Assembly: GCF_024124765.2 (NCBI RefSeq)
Contig: NZ_JAMXSR020000002.1
Coordinates: 3,802,001 to 3,866,000, forward strand
Source of the DNA: Sphingomonas sp. H160509
GTDB lineage: Bacteria; Pseudomonadota; Alphaproteobacteria; Sphingomonadales; Sphingomonadaceae
Direction: 5' to 3'
Length of the DNA: 64,000 nt
Shown here: in pieces, positions 8,687 through 18,210 of the stretch
Layout of the letters: the number at the start of each line of letters is the position of its first letter
How positions within the stretch are numbered: the stretch's first letter is position 1
The notes under the pieces: model-generated
Database searches by the model: none
Told to the model about the DNA's origin: nothing
Seen by the model: only the letters and a program-made list of their open reading frames with translations
Made by a program: the position numbers and the translations under genes

Positions 8687-9646
8687 ATGCGCGCGTTCAT
8701 CTTCCCCGGCCAGGGGAGCCAGTCTGTCGGCATGGGCAAGGCGCTCGCCGACGCCAGTGTCACCGCCCGCGAGGTCTTCGCCGAAGTCGACGAGGCGCTC
8801 GGCCAGCACCTGTTCCGCCTGATGAGCGAAGGGCCCGCGGACGACCTGCTCCTGACCGAGAACGCGCAGCCAGCGATCATGGCGAACGCGATCGCCACCT
8901 TGCGCGTCGCCGAGAAGGAAGGCGGCCTCCGCCTTGCCGACAAGGCGGACTATGTCGCTGGCCACAGCCTTGGCGAATATACCGCCTTGTGCGCCGCCGG
9001 TGCGCTAGACCTGTCGACGACCGCCCGCCTCCTGAAACTCCGCGGCCGCGCGATGCAGGCGGCCGTACCGGTAGGCGAGGGGGCGATGGCCGCGCTGCTC
9101 GGCACCGATCTCGAAAAGGCGCAGGTCATCGCCGGCGCCGCGGTCGACGCCATCCTCGCGGAAGGCGGCCCCGAACTGATCTGCACCGTCGCGAACGACA
9201 ACGACCCGTCGCAGGTCGTCATCTCCGGCCACCGCCTCGCCATCGAAAAGGCGATCGCACTGGCCAAGGACCTCGGCGCCAAGCGTGCTGTATTGCTCCC
9301 CGTATCCGCCCCCTTCCACTGCCCCCTGATGCAGCCTGCCGCCGAAGCCATGGAATCCGCGCTCTTAGACGCCGACCTCCGCGCGCCGCTCGTTCCCGTC
9401 TTCGCAAACGTCGACGCCACCGCCGTCGCCGACCCCGGCACGATCCGTCATCTATTGGTCCAACAGGTCACCGGCATGGTCCGCTGGCGCGAATCGGTGT
9501 TGGCGATGCGTGAAGCCGGCGTCGGCCACTTCGTCGAATTCGGCGGAAAGGTGCTTAGCCCGATGGTCAAACGCATCACCCCCGACGTCGAAACCACGAG
9601 CGTCATCACCATGGACGACATCGAGGGGTTGATTAAGGTACTGTAG
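8687..9646 (+). CDS. fabD: malonyl-CoA:ACP transacylase
   Basis: 319 residues; loads malonyl groups onto acyl carrier protein for fatty acid synthesis. FIFPGQGSQ near the start, the nucleophile serine in GHSLGEYTAL and the catalytic His in SAPFHCPLM are present. AGAGGATAGGCC precedes ATG 8687. It begins the fabD-fabG-acpP-fabF cluster, which here is split by a GxxExxY gene. Confidence 0.97.
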   Translation: MRAFIFPGQGSQSVGMGKALADASVTAREVFAEVDEALGQHLFRLMSEGPADDLLLTENAQPAIMANAIATLRVAEKEGGLRLADKADYVAGHSLGEYTALCAAGALDLSTTARLLKLRGRAMQAAVPVGEGAMAALLGTDLEKAQVIAGAAVDAILAEGGPELICTVANDNDPSQVVISGHRLAIEKAIALAKDLGAKRAVLLPVSAPFHCPLMQPAAEAMESALLDADLRAPLVPVFANVDATAVADPGTIRHLLVQQVTGMVRWRESVLAMREAGVGHFVEFGGKVLSPMVKRITPDVETTSVITMDDIEGLIKVL

Positions 9647-9648
9647 AT

Positions 9649-9677
9649 TTCGCGCAGAGGCGCAGAGGACGCAGAGC
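9649..9677. repeat. left inverted repeat of the GxxExxY cassette
   Basis: Begins TTTCGCGCAGAG and ends GACGCAGAG. The reverse complement of 10068-10096 matches it at 27 of 29 positions. It lies immediately after the fabD stop. Confidence 0.75.
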
Positions 9678-9694
9678 CCAGGAAAAATATCGAT

Positions 9695-10101
9695 GTGGTC
9701 AGTGGCGACGTCCTCGATGTCGCTTTGCGACTGCATCGAGATTTAGGGCCGGGGCTGCTGGAAAGCGTTTACGAAGCAGTCCTTGCCGGTCGATTGATTG
9801 CCATGGGGTATACAGTCGCCCGCCAGTGTCCGATCGATATCGAGTTCGAAGGCTTGCGCTTCGAAGCTGCGTTCCGGATTGATCTACTTGTTGACGACCG
9901 CTTGGTCGTCGAGATCAAATCGGTCGAGTGCCTCCCTACCCGTCCACGCCAAGCAACTGCTGACCTATCTTAGACTGACCAAACAGCCCGTCGGGCTGCT
10001 CATAAACTTCGGCGGCGCCACCCCTGAAAGAGGGCGTCCGCCGCCTCGTCAACAACCACCGCCCCTCTGCGTCCTCCGCGTCTCTGCGCGAAAAATTATA
10101 G
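9695..10101 (+). CDS. GxxExxY protein, PD-(D/E)XK-like (two frameshifts)
   Basis: About 134 residues after correction. The naming motif GLLESVYE is present, with GPG before it. A nuclease-type core follows: an Asp in RIDLLVDD, then VVEIKS (ExK) and a Gln/Tyr helix KQLLTYLRL. The family has no established function. An extra C near 9930-9936 and another near 10020-10024 break the frame; removing them gives PVHAKQLL and ATLKEGVRRLVN. GTG 9695 is a provisional start; the frame is open back to 9647. The right inverted repeat encodes the C-terminal residues ASSASLREK. It interrupts an otherwise conserved fab cluster, suggesting arrival as a small cassette. Confidence 0.75.
10068..10096. repeat. right inverted repeat of the GxxExxY cassette
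   Basis: Reads CTCTGCGTC ... CTCTGCGCGAAA and pairs with 9649-9677 (two mismatches in 29). It overlaps the end of the GxxExxY reading frame. Confidence 0.75.
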
Positions 10102-10113
10102 ATCGGAGTTAGA

Positions 10114-10855
10114 ATGTTCGACCTCACAGGCATGACCGCCCTCGTCACCGGAGCATCCGGCGGGATCGGGTCCGAGATCGCCAAGGCCCCTAGCCGCGCA
10201 AGGCGCGCGCCTTGCCGTATCCGGCTCCAACGCCGACAAGCTCGAAGCATTCCGTGCCACCCTCGGCGGCGACCACGTCGCGCTCCCCTGCAACCTCTCC
10301 GACGCCGCCGCGGTCGACGCGCTCGTCCCGCAAGCCGTCGAGGCGCTCGGCGGTAAGCTAGACATCCTCGTCAACAACGCCGGCGTCACCCGCGACAATC
10401 TCGCGATGCGGATGAAGGACGACGAGTGGGACAACGTCATCCGCGTCAATCTCGAGGCCGCGTTCCGCCTCATGCGCGCCGCCGCCAAGCCGATGATGAA
10501 GGCAAGGTTCGGCCGGATGATCTCGGTCACCTCGATCGTCGGCGTCACCGGCAATCCCGGCCAGGCGAACTACGCCGCGTCGAAGGCCGGCCTGATCGGC
10601 ATGTCGAAATCGATGGCGCAGGAACTCGCCAGCCGCGGCATCACCGTAAATTGCGTCGCCCCCGGTTTCATCACCTCGCCGATGACCGACGCACTGCCAG
10701 ATGCTCAGAAGACCGCGCTCACCGCGAAGATTCCTGCCGGTCGGCTCGGCGAAGGCGCAGACATCGGCGCGGCGATCGTGTACCTTGCCAGCCGTGAAGC
10801 CGGCTACGTCACGGGACAAACCGTGCACGTGAACGGCGGGATGGCGATGATCTGA
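10114..10855 (+). CDS. fabG: 3-oxoacyl-ACP reductase FabG (frameshift)
   Basis: NADPH-dependent SDR enzyme of about 246 residues, second step of the elongation cycle. The cofactor loop TGASGGIG, NNAG, the catalytic Ser in SVTSIVG, and Tyr/Lys in YAASKAG are all present; APGFITSPM is typical of FabG. An extra C in the run at 10184-10187 shifts the frame; removal gives EIAKALAAQGARLAVSGS. It precedes acpP by 77 bp. Confidence 0.93.
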
Positions 10856-10932
10856 ACTTGCGCGCTGAACTGCCGCGTTCTAGGTGCGTTCAGGAAATAC
10901 CGAAAACCCCCAGATTTGAAGAGGGAACTACC

Positions 10933-11169
10933 ATGAGCGAGACCGCTGACCGCGTGAAGAAAATCGTCGTCGAGCATCTCGGCGTCGAAGCCGACAAGGT
11001 GACCGAGGACGCGAGCTTCATTGACGACCTGGGCGCAGACAGCCTCGACATCGTCGAACTCGTCATGGCGTTCGAGGAAGAGTTCGGTGTCGAGATCCCC
11101 GATGATGCCGCCGAGAAGATCGCGACCGTCAAGGACGCGATCACCTACATCGACGAGCACAAGGCCTGA
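10933..11169 (+). CDS. acpP: acyl carrier protein
   Basis: 78 residues, acidic, with the 4'-phosphopantetheine site serine in DDLGADSLDIVELVM. It carries growing acyl chains in fatty acid and lipid A synthesis. GAGGGA lies 9 bp before ATG 10933. A rho-independent terminator follows, so much of the acpP message probably ends before fabF. Confidence 0.98.
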   Translation: MSETADRVKKIVVEHLGVEADKVTEDASFIDDLGADSLDIVELVMAFEEEFGVEIPDDAAEKIATVKDAITYIDEHKA

Positions 11170-11220
11170 TCAGGGTCTAGGGTTCAAAACTTTGGACCTG
11201 CCCTGAAGGGTGTGATTTGA

Positions 11221-11268
11221 GCGGCTCCCCGTCCTTGGGCAAAGAGGGCGGGGAGCCGTTTCGTTTTG
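11221..11268 (+). terminator. terminator between acpP and fabF
   Basis: CGGCTCCCCGTCC and GGCGGGGAGCCG form a stem, followed by TTTCGTTTT. It lies 52 bp after acpP and can attenuate read-through into fabF. Confidence 0.8.
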
Positions 11269-11290
11269 AGAGCAGACGGAGTTTGAAGCC

Positions 11291-12552
11291 ATGCGGCGTG
11301 TCGTCGTAACCGGGCTAGGCCTGGTCACCCCCTGGGGGCGGATGTTGAAACGGCCTGGGCGAATATCCTGGCCGGCAAGTCGGGCGCGGGCCCGATCACG
11401 CGCTTCGATGCGTCGGATCAGGTGTGCCGCATCGCCTGCGAGGTGAAGCCTGCCGATCACGAGTACGGCTTCGACCCCGGCAAGCGCGTCGACCACAAGG
11501 TCCAGCGCCAGGTCGATCCGTTTATCATCTACGGCATCGACGCCGCAGGCCAGGCGCTCGAGGATGCCGGTCTGCTCGACATGACGCTCGAGGAAAGCTG
11601 GCGCGCCGGCGTCTCGATCGGTTCGGGCATCGGCGGTCTGCCGGGTATCGAGAGCGAAGCGATCGTGCTCCATACCAAGGGACCGCGCCGCGTTTCGCCA
11701 CACTTCGTCCATGGCCGCCTGATCAACCTGATCTCGGGTCAGGTCTCGATCAAATACGGCCTGCGCGGTCCGAATCACGCGGTCGTCACCGCCTGCTCGA
11801 CCGGCGCCCACGCCATTGGCGACGCCGCGCGGATGATCGCGATGGACGACGCCGACGTGATGCTCGCGGGCGGCGCGGAGGGCACGGTCTGCCCGCTCGG
11901 CATCGCCGGGTTCGCACAGGCGCGCGCGCTGTCGACCAATTTCAACGATTCGCCAGAAAAGGCCTCGCGTCCGTACGACAAGGACCGCGACGGCTTCGTG
12001 ATGGGTGAGGGCGCTGGTGTCTTGGTGCTCGAAGAGTACGAGCACGCCAAGGCGCGCGGCGCGAAGATGTATGCCGAGGTGATCGGCTACGGTCTGTCGG
12101 GCGACGCATACCACGTGACGGCGCCGCATCCGGAAGGCGACGGTGCGTTCCGATCGATGCAGATGGCGATCAAGAAGTCGGGCCTCAAGCTCGAGGACAT
12201 CGATTACATCAACGCGCATGGCACTTCGACGCCGCTGGGCGACGAGCTCGAACTCGGCGCGGTCCGCCGCCTGTTCGGCGATGCAATCACGGGTCTGTCG
12301 ATGTCGTCGACCAAGTCCGCGATCGGGCATCTGCTCGGTGGTGCCGGCGCGGTCGAGAGCATCTTCTGCATCCTCGCGCTGCGCGACCAGATCGTCCCAC
12401 CGACGCTGAACCTTGATAATCCGAGCGACAGATGCGTGGGCGTCGATCTCGTGCCCCATGTTGCCAAGAAGCGTGAAGTCCGGGCTGTGCTGAACAACTC
12501 GTTCGGCTTCGGCGGCACGAATGCGTCGCTGGTGATGACGAAGGTCCGTTAA
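11291..12552 (+). CDS. fabF: 3-oxoacyl-ACP synthase II (frameshift near start)
   Basis: Condensing enzyme KAS II, about 420 residues. The catalytic triad is Cys in TACSTGAHA, His in NAHGTSTPLGD and His in GHLLGGAGA. The N-terminus RRVVVTGLGLVTP is canonical. A run of five C at 11328-11332 should be six; this gives TPLGADVETAWANIL. It stands after acpP and before mltG, a standard order (acpP-fabF-mltG). Confidence 0.95.
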
Positions 12553-12557
12553 GTAGG

Positions 12558-12652
12558 TTTGTTCCCCCGCGAAGGGTCACCCATCAAAGTAATACTTTGA
12601 TGGGGCCCAAGGCGGGGGCCCAGACTGGGCTCCCGCCTTCGCGGGAGAACAA
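12558..12652. repeat. palindromic repeat, family A, with nested insertion
   Basis: A family A element (arms TTCCCCCGCGAAGG... and CTCCCGCCTTCGCGGGAG) whose left arm is interrupted after GAAGG by 33 bp (12576-12608). Four-base AAGG copies flank the insert at 12572-12575 and 12609-12612. Confidence 0.8.
12580..12604. repeat. 12+1+12 perfect palindrome inside the repeat
   Basis: CCCATCAAAGTA and TACTTTGATGGG pair perfectly around one A. The AT-rich centre contrasts sharply with the GC-rich host repeat, and no other family A copy in the window has it. Confidence 0.85.
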
Positions 12653-12661
12653 GAGGTAGTG

Positions 12662-13630
12662 ATGCGCAAGGTCGGCTGTTTCGGACTCGTCTTAGGCTTG
12701 GCGGCAGTCGTAGCGCTGTTCCTGGTCGTCCAAGGTTGGGGCGGCGCTGGCCCAGCCCCCCGCACCCTGACCGTGCAGATCGGCGAAGGCAGCACGCTGG
12801 CCGGCGCTGCCGCTGAACTCGAAAAGGCCGGCGCGATCCCTTCGGCCCGCCGCTTCCGCCTTTACGCGCGCGTCTTCGGCTCGGGCGACCCGATCAAGGC
12901 CGGCGAATACCGCATCGCGCCGCACACTAGCCAGTCCGACATCCTGAAATTGATGCAGGGCGGCAAGGTCGTACAACGCCTCGTCGTCGTCCCCGAAGGC
13001 TATCCCTCGGTCTTGGTCCACGACGCGCTGGCGAAGGCCGACGGTCTGACCGGCACCGTGCCGGTTCCGGCGGAAGGCTCGATCCTCCCCGACAGCTACG
13101 CCTTCCAGGCCGGCGACACCCGCGCATCAGTCGTCACGCGGATGCAGTCGGCGATGAAGACCTACCTCGCGACCGCCTGGGCCACGCGCAAGCCTGGCAT
13201 CGCGGTGACGACGCCCGAACAGGCGATCATCCTCGCCTCGATCGTCGAGAAGGAAACCGGCAAGCCCTCCGAACGCCGCACCGTCGCCGCGGTCTACGGC
13301 AATCGCCTGCGGGGCGGCATGCCGCTCCAGGCCGACCCGACCGTGATCTACCCGATCACGAAGGGTCGCCCGCTGGGCCGCCGCATCCTGCGCTCGGAAC
13401 TGCACGCGAAGAACGGCTACAACACCTATGCCGAAGCCGGCCTGCCGGTCGGCCCGATCGCCAACCCCGGCCGTGCCTCGATCGACGCGGTGCTCGATCC
13501 GGCCCAGACGCAGGCGCTCTACTTCGTAGCAGACGGCACCGGCGGCCACGTGTTCGCGAGCACGCTGGCCGAACACAACGCCAACGTAAAGAAATGGTAC
13601 GCGATCCGTAAAGCGCGTGGCGAGATGTAG
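12662..13630 (+). CDS. mltG: endolytic murein transglycosylase MltG
   Basis: YceG/MltG family, 322 residues; cleaves nascent glycan strands to set chain length. One N-terminal membrane helix (GLVLGLAAVVALFLVV) is followed by a LysM-like segment (GSTLAGAAAELEKAG) and the catalytic domain with the family glutamate in IVEKETGKPSER and PTVIYPIT. AGAGG lies 7 bp before ATG 12662; GTG 12659 is an alternative. It follows fabF, the usual location. Confidence 0.93.
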   Translation: MRKVGCFGLVLGLAAVVALFLVVQGWGGAGPAPRTLTVQIGEGSTLAGAAAELEKAGAIPSARRFRLYARVFGSGDPIKAGEYRIAPHTSQSDILKLMQGGKVVQRLVVVPEGYPSVLVHDALAKADGLTGTVPVPAEGSILPDSYAFQAGDTRASVVTRMQSAMKTYLATAWATRKPGIAVTTPEQAIILASIVEKETGKPSERRTVAAVYGNRLRGGMPLQADPTVIYPITKGRPLGRRILRSELHAKNGYNTYAEAGLPVGPIANPGRASIDAVLDPAQTQALYFVADGTGGHVFASTLAEHNANVKKWYAIRKARGEM

Positions 13631-13640
13631 CCACCGTCCG

Positions 13641-13748
13641 GCTCCCCTCCCTGAAAGGGAGGGGTAGGGGGTGGGTTGGTCTGCAACTGCCGGAGCGTCC
13701 GCCAAGCGGCCGACCCACCCCCGGCCCCCTCCCTTTCAGGGGGGGGTG
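13641..13748. repeat. dispersed palindromic repeat, family C
   Basis: CCCTCCCTGAAAGGGAGGGG with GGGGGTGGGT on the left; CCGACCCACCCCC and CCCTCCCTTTCAGGG on the right. A second copy is at 61755-61868. It lies between convergent mltG and eda and contributes the last codons of eda. Confidence 0.8.
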
Positions 13749-14407
13749 AAAAAGATCAGCCCTTCCCTTGAAGGAAGGCGGAAGCCTACCCCCCGCAACG
13801 CGTTAGCCGCGCGCGCCTTGATCTCGATCTCGGCCATCGTCCCGCCGGTCACCCAGCTTCCTCCCACACACAACACCGGCTTGAACGCCAGCCACTCGGG
13901 CGCGCTCGCTTCGGTGATCCCGCCGGTCGGGCAGAAGCTGCACTGATAAAACGGCGCGGCCAGAGCCTTGAGCGCCTTGAACCCGCCATTCGCCTCGGCC
14001 GGGAAGAACTTGAAGTGCGTCAGCCCCAGGTCGAGCCCAGTCATGATGTCCGCCGCATTGGCAATCCCCGGCAGGAACGGAATACCGCTCTCGATGATCG
14101 GCATGGCGAGGCGTTCGGTCAGCCCCGGCGAGACGATGAACTCGGCCCCCGCATCGCGGACCTGCGCAAACTGCTGCGTGTTGACGACGGTCCCCGCGCC
14201 GACGATCGCGCCCGGCACCTTCTTCATCTCGGCAATTGCCTCCAGCGCGGCGCCGGTGCGCAACGTCACTTCGAGCACACGCAGGCCGCCCGCGACCAGC
14301 GCCTCGGCGAGCGGACGGGCGAGCGCCGCGTCCTCGATCACCAGCACCGGGATGACGGCGCTGGTCTGCATGATGTCTGCGATAGTGCGCGAGGGAGTTG
14401 CGGTCAT
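13736..14407 (-). CDS. eda: 2-dehydro-3-deoxy-phosphogluconate aldolase
   Basis: KDPG aldolase, 223 residues: splits KDPG to pyruvate and glyceraldehyde-3-phosphate, the last Entner-Doudoroff step. The Schiff-base lysine is in FKFFPAEANGG; the base Glu is in LEVTLRTGAA; CPTGGIT is the phosphate loop. The last dozen residues come from the flanking family C repeat, longer than usual for the family, so the true stop may have been lost or shifted. The start overlaps the glk stop (ATGA), closing the operon zwf-pgl-edd-glk-eda. Confidence 0.93.
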   Translation of the reverse strand: MTATPSRTIADIMQTSAVIPVLVIEDAALARPLAEALVAGGLRVLEVTLRTGAALEAIAEMKKVPGAIVGAGTVVNTQQFAQVRDAGAEFIVSPGLTERLAMPIIESGIPFLPGIANAADIMTGLDLGLTHFKFFPAEANGGFKALKALAAPFYQCSFCPTGGITEASAPEWLAFKPVLCVGGSWVTGGTMAEIEIKARAANALRGVGFRLPSREGLIFFTPP

Positions 14408-15371
14408 TGGGTATGTTCCTGTGCGAAGGCGGCCGCGGCGCCGAACAGGCCGGGCTGGGGATGGGTGATGAGCTTGACGGGCATCGCTGCCATCATGCCC
14501 TGGAAGCGACCCTTGGCGACGAAGCGCTGGTCGAAGCCCGAGCGGATCAGGCGATCCTTGATCCGGAAGCCCAGGCCGCCGGCGATCACGACCGCCTTCG
14601 CGCCTTGCGCCAGCGCCAAATCGCCCGCGACCGCGCCGAGCGCGAGACAGAACCGGTCGAGCGCGGCGAGCGCGATCGAATCGGTCCCGTCGATCGCCTC
14701 GGTCCAGATCGTCTTGTCGTCATGGCTGGGAACCGCGCGGCCCTCCAGCGCGGCGAGCGTCTCGTAAATCGCAACGATGCCGGGGCCTGCGACGACGCGC
14801 TCGGCGGAGACGCGCGTGAACGTCTTCCGCAGCCGCTTGAGCAACGCATCTTCGATCCCGTCGAGCGGGGCGAAGTCCATATGCCCGCCCTCGGTTTCGA
14901 GAACCTGATAGCCGGCCTTGCGCCGCAGCAACTGCGCGACGCCGAGCCCGGTGCCGGGGCCACAGATCGTCGTGATACCCTCGGAGGGCAGCGGCGTATC
15001 AGGCCCGCAGAGATGGATGAAGTCGCTGCTCGGCACCTGCGCCACGGCATGGCCGACCGCGCCGAAATCGTTGACGACCACCCACTGGTCCGCCTTCAGT
15101 CGCTCGGTGATGAGTGATTTGCGGATGATCCACGGGTTGTTGGTCAGCCGGATGACGTCGTTTGCGACCGGCGACGCGACCGCGATCGCGAGCGCGCGGG
15201 GGGGGGGCGGCCAAGGCCGGCCTCGAACGCCTGGTACGCGGTCTGGAGCGATGCGTGGTCCGCGGTCTTGAGCGTCGCCGGCTCGCCGAGCGACACGACG
15301 CGGCCGTTCTCGACCTCAGCGATCGCGAAGCGGGCGTGCGTACCGCCGATATCTGCCGCTACGATTTCCAT
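14404..15371 (-). CDS. glk: glucokinase (frameshift)
   Basis: ROK-unrelated bacterial glucokinase (Glk family), about 321 residues, phosphorylating glucose for the Entner-Doudoroff route. The N-terminal ATP loop AADIGGTHARFA, the catalytic Asp in NDFGAVG and PGTGLGVA are seen. A run of ten G at 15199-15208 is miscounted; the frame changes there between LGRP and AIAVASPV. Fourth gene of the operon; coupled to eda by ATGA. A family F palindrome separates it from edd. Confidence 0.9.
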
Positions 15372-15393
15372 GTCGTCTCTCCTAACCCCCTTG

Positions 15394-15509
15394 CCGTTCG
15401 TCCCGAGTAGCCATCGAGCTTGTCGAGATGGCGTATCGAGGGACATGCCACGGGGGTGTCCTTCGATACGGGCTCTCGACTTCGCTCGATCCCTACTCGG
15501 GACGAACGG
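15394..15509. repeat. palindromic repeat, family F
   Basis: Outer arms CCGTTCGTCCCGAGTAG and CTACTCGGGACGAACGG pair perfectly; inner segments (ATCGAGCTTGTCGAGAT, TCTCGACTTCGCTCGAT) give further stems. It lies inside the operon between edd and glk. The related copy is at 18074-18197 between zwf and pgl. Confidence 0.85.
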
Positions 15510-15515
15510 AATTTA

Positions 15516-17336
15516 TTAAAGCCCAGCGCCCGCCAGCATCGCCGACGCACCCTTCTCGGCCTCGTCGGCAAGCCCGCGGAACATCCCGAACAGCTCGCGA
15601 CCCATGCCGCTGACTGGCGGCGGTATCGCGACCATCTCGCGCGTCGCCCACACATCCGCGTCGACCAACGCCTCGAGTGTGCCATTCACCGCGTCCACCC
15701 GAATCATGTCGCCATCACGGATCAACCCGATCGCGCCGTCGAGCAGCGCCTCGGGCGAGCAATGGATCGCGCACGGCACCTTGCCACTCGCGCCCGACAT
15801 CCGGCCATCGGTGACCAGCGCCACCTTGAACCCGCGGTTCTGCAACACCCCCAGCGGCGGCGTCAGCTTGTGCAGCTCCGGCATCCCGTTCGCGCGCGGC
15901 CCCTGGAAGCGGACGACGACGACGACGTCCTTCTCCAGCTCGCCGCGCTTGAAAGCCTCGATCACGTCGAGCTGATCGTCGAACACCATCGCGGGGGGCC
16001 TCGACGATCCAGCGCTCGCGCTCGACCGCCGATACCTTGATGCACGCACGGCCGATATTGCCCGCGAGAATCCGCATGCCGCCATCCGGCGAGAACGGCG
16101 CAGTCGCGGGACGGAGGATCGTCTCGTCGCCGCTATCCGGCGTATCGCGCCAGGCGAGCGTGTCGCCCTCGACCACCGCGGTCTTCGCATACGCCGACAG
16201 GTCCTCGCCACCGATCGTCATGATGTCGCCGTGCAACAGCCCTTCGCCGAGCAGTTCGCGGATCACATAGGGCATTCCCCCGGCAGCCTCGAACGCGTTC
16301 ACGTCCGCCGAGCCGTTGGGATACACGCGCGCGATCAGCGGGACCGCACAGGAGAGGCGGTCGAAATCCTCCCAGTCGATGATGATCCCCGCGCGCGCGC
16401 GATCGCCGGAACGTGGAGCAGATGATTGGTCGAGCCGCCGGTCGCAAGCAGGCCGACCGCGGCGTTCACGATCGCCTTCTCGTCGACGCAATGCCCGAGC
16501 GGACGGTACGAATCACCGCGCGCGCCGATCTTCGCCAGCCGGTGCACCGCCGCCCGCGTGAGTTCCTGGCGCAGCTTGGTACCTGGATTGACGAACGCCG
16601 CGCCCGGCATGTGGAGGCCCATCACCTCCATCATCATCTGGTTGGTGTTCGCCGTGCCGTAGAAGGTACACGTGCCCTTCGAATGATAAGCGCCGATCTC
16701 GGCCTCGAGCAGTTCCTCGCGCCCGACCAGCCCCTCGGCGAATTTCTCGCGAACCGCCGCCTTGGCTTTGTTGGGAAGCCCGGTCGGCATCGGCCCGCCG
16801 GGGATCAGCACCATCGGCAGATGCCCGAAGCGCAACGCGCCCATCAGCAAACCGGGGACGATCTTGTCGCAGATGCCGAGCAGCGCGGCACCCTCGAACG
16901 TGCCATGTGACAACGCGATCGCAGTGCTCAACGCGATCGTGTCGCGGCTGAACAGCGACAGCTCCATGCCCGGATACCCTTGCGTCACGCCGTCGCACAT
17001 CGCCGGCACGCCGCCCGCGACCTGCGCCGTCGCACCTGCTTCGCGCGCCCAGATCTTCATCAGCTCGGGGTAACGATAATAGACCGCGTGGGCTGACAGC
17101 AGGTCGTTATACGCGGTGACGATGCCGATGTTCATGCCGGCATTGGCCTTCATCGCGTCGCGGTCTTCCTCGGTCCCGGCATAGGCGTGCGCAAGGTTTG
17201 CGCAGCCGAGGCCGGGACGCCGGACCTGTGCCGCCGCCTCGCGCTCGATCAGCGCGAGATAAGCGGCGCGGCTGTCGCGCGAGCGCTCGATGATCCGGTC
17301 GGTCACCGCGGAGACGACGGCGTTGAGCATCGTCAC
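15516..17336 (-). CDS. edd: phosphogluconate dehydratase (two frameshifts)
   Basis: IlvD/Edd family Fe-S dehydratase, about 606 residues, making KDPG from 6-phosphogluconate. Cluster cysteines are in PAMCDGVTQG and GICDKIVPG; the C-terminal signature VTDGRMSGASGKVP is intact, as is ATGGSTNHLLH. Frame changes occur near 16390-16402 (GC repeat) and at 15990-15996 (G run). The GTG at 17336 overlaps the pgl stop; ATG 17330 is the alternative. Third gene of the operon. Confidence 0.93.
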
Positions 17337-18037
17337 GGCGCCCAGTGCACGTCAACCGGCAGCTCGACTTCGGCCAGCACGCGGCCGATCGGATAGGACG
17401 ACGACGGCCCCTGTTCGATCGCCTGCTCCAGCACCTTCTTCTTCGCGTCGCCGGTGATCATGATCATCAGCGCCTTCGACGAGGCGATAGCCGCCGCCGA
17501 GAGCGTGACGCGCGCCAGCGGCGCCTCGGGCGGGAGCGGATCGGGCATCACGCCGAGCGCACGGCGTTCCTTGGGGCCACTCAGCGCCTCGTCGTAATCG
17601 GGGCCGGGAAAGATCGACGCGGTATGTCCGTCGCCGCCCATGCCGAGCAGGCAGAAGTCGAGCGGCCAGTGCAGGTCCTGCATCAACGCATCCGCCGAGC
17701 GTCCGGCAGCCTTGTAGTCCGACATCGCCTCAGGGACGATCGGCTTCACCCGCGCGCCTTTGGGCAGGAAGATCTTCGCCAGCGCCGTCACGTTGGACAG
17801 CGGATCGCCGAGCTTCACGATCCGCTCGTCGCCGGGGATGATCGTGACCTTCTTCCAGTCGAGCTTCGCCTGGGCGAGCTTCTCATACGCGGCGAACGGC
17901 GTCTTGCCGCCCGCCAGCGCGATCACCGCCGAGCCGCGCGCGTCGAGTGCGCTCTCGATGACGAACTGGATATCGCCCGCGACTGCGTTGGCGAGCTCGT
18001 CGGAATCCTCGTAATCCCACCATTCGATTTCGGTCAT
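17333..18037 (-). CDS. pgl: 6-phosphogluconolactonase
   Basis: DevB-type lactonase, 234 residues, hydrolysing 6-phosphogluconolactone. LAGGKTPFAAYE, PGDERIV and LGMGGDGHTASIFPG are the family motifs. ATG 18037 is used. Overlaps edd by four bases. Upstream lies a family F repeat and then zwf, so it probably shares the zwf transcript. Confidence 0.95.
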   Translation of the reverse strand: MTEIEWWDYEDSDELANAVAGDIQFVIESALDARGSAVIALAGGKTPFAAYEKLAQAKLDWKKVTIIPGDERIVKLGDPLSNVTALAKIFLPKGARVKPIVPEAMSDYKAAGRSADALMQDLHWPLDFCLLGMGGDGHTASIFPGPDYDEALSGPKERRALGVMPDPLPPEAPLARVTLSAAAIASSKALMIMITGDAKKKVLEQAIEQGPSSSYPIGRVLAEVELPVDVHWAP

Positions 18038-18073
18038 AAACTTGAACTCACTCAGAAAATTGCTGTCAAAAAT

Positions 18074-18197
18074 GCCGTTCGTGCCGAGTAGGGGGGCGAG
18101 CGAAGCCGAGAGCCCGTATCGAGGTACAATGCCACAATCGGGCCGATCCCTCGATACGCCTTCTCGACTTCGCTCGAAGGCTACTCGGGGCGAACGG
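18074..18197. repeat. palindromic repeat, family F
   Basis: Arms CCGTTCGTGCCGAGTAG and CTACTCGGGGCGAACGG, with inner GAGCGAAGCCGAGAGCC and TTCTCGACTTCGCTCGA. It is related to 15394-15509 but its inner half is inverted relative to that copy. Confidence 0.8.
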
Positions 18198-18210
18198 AAA
18201 AAAGATAAAC

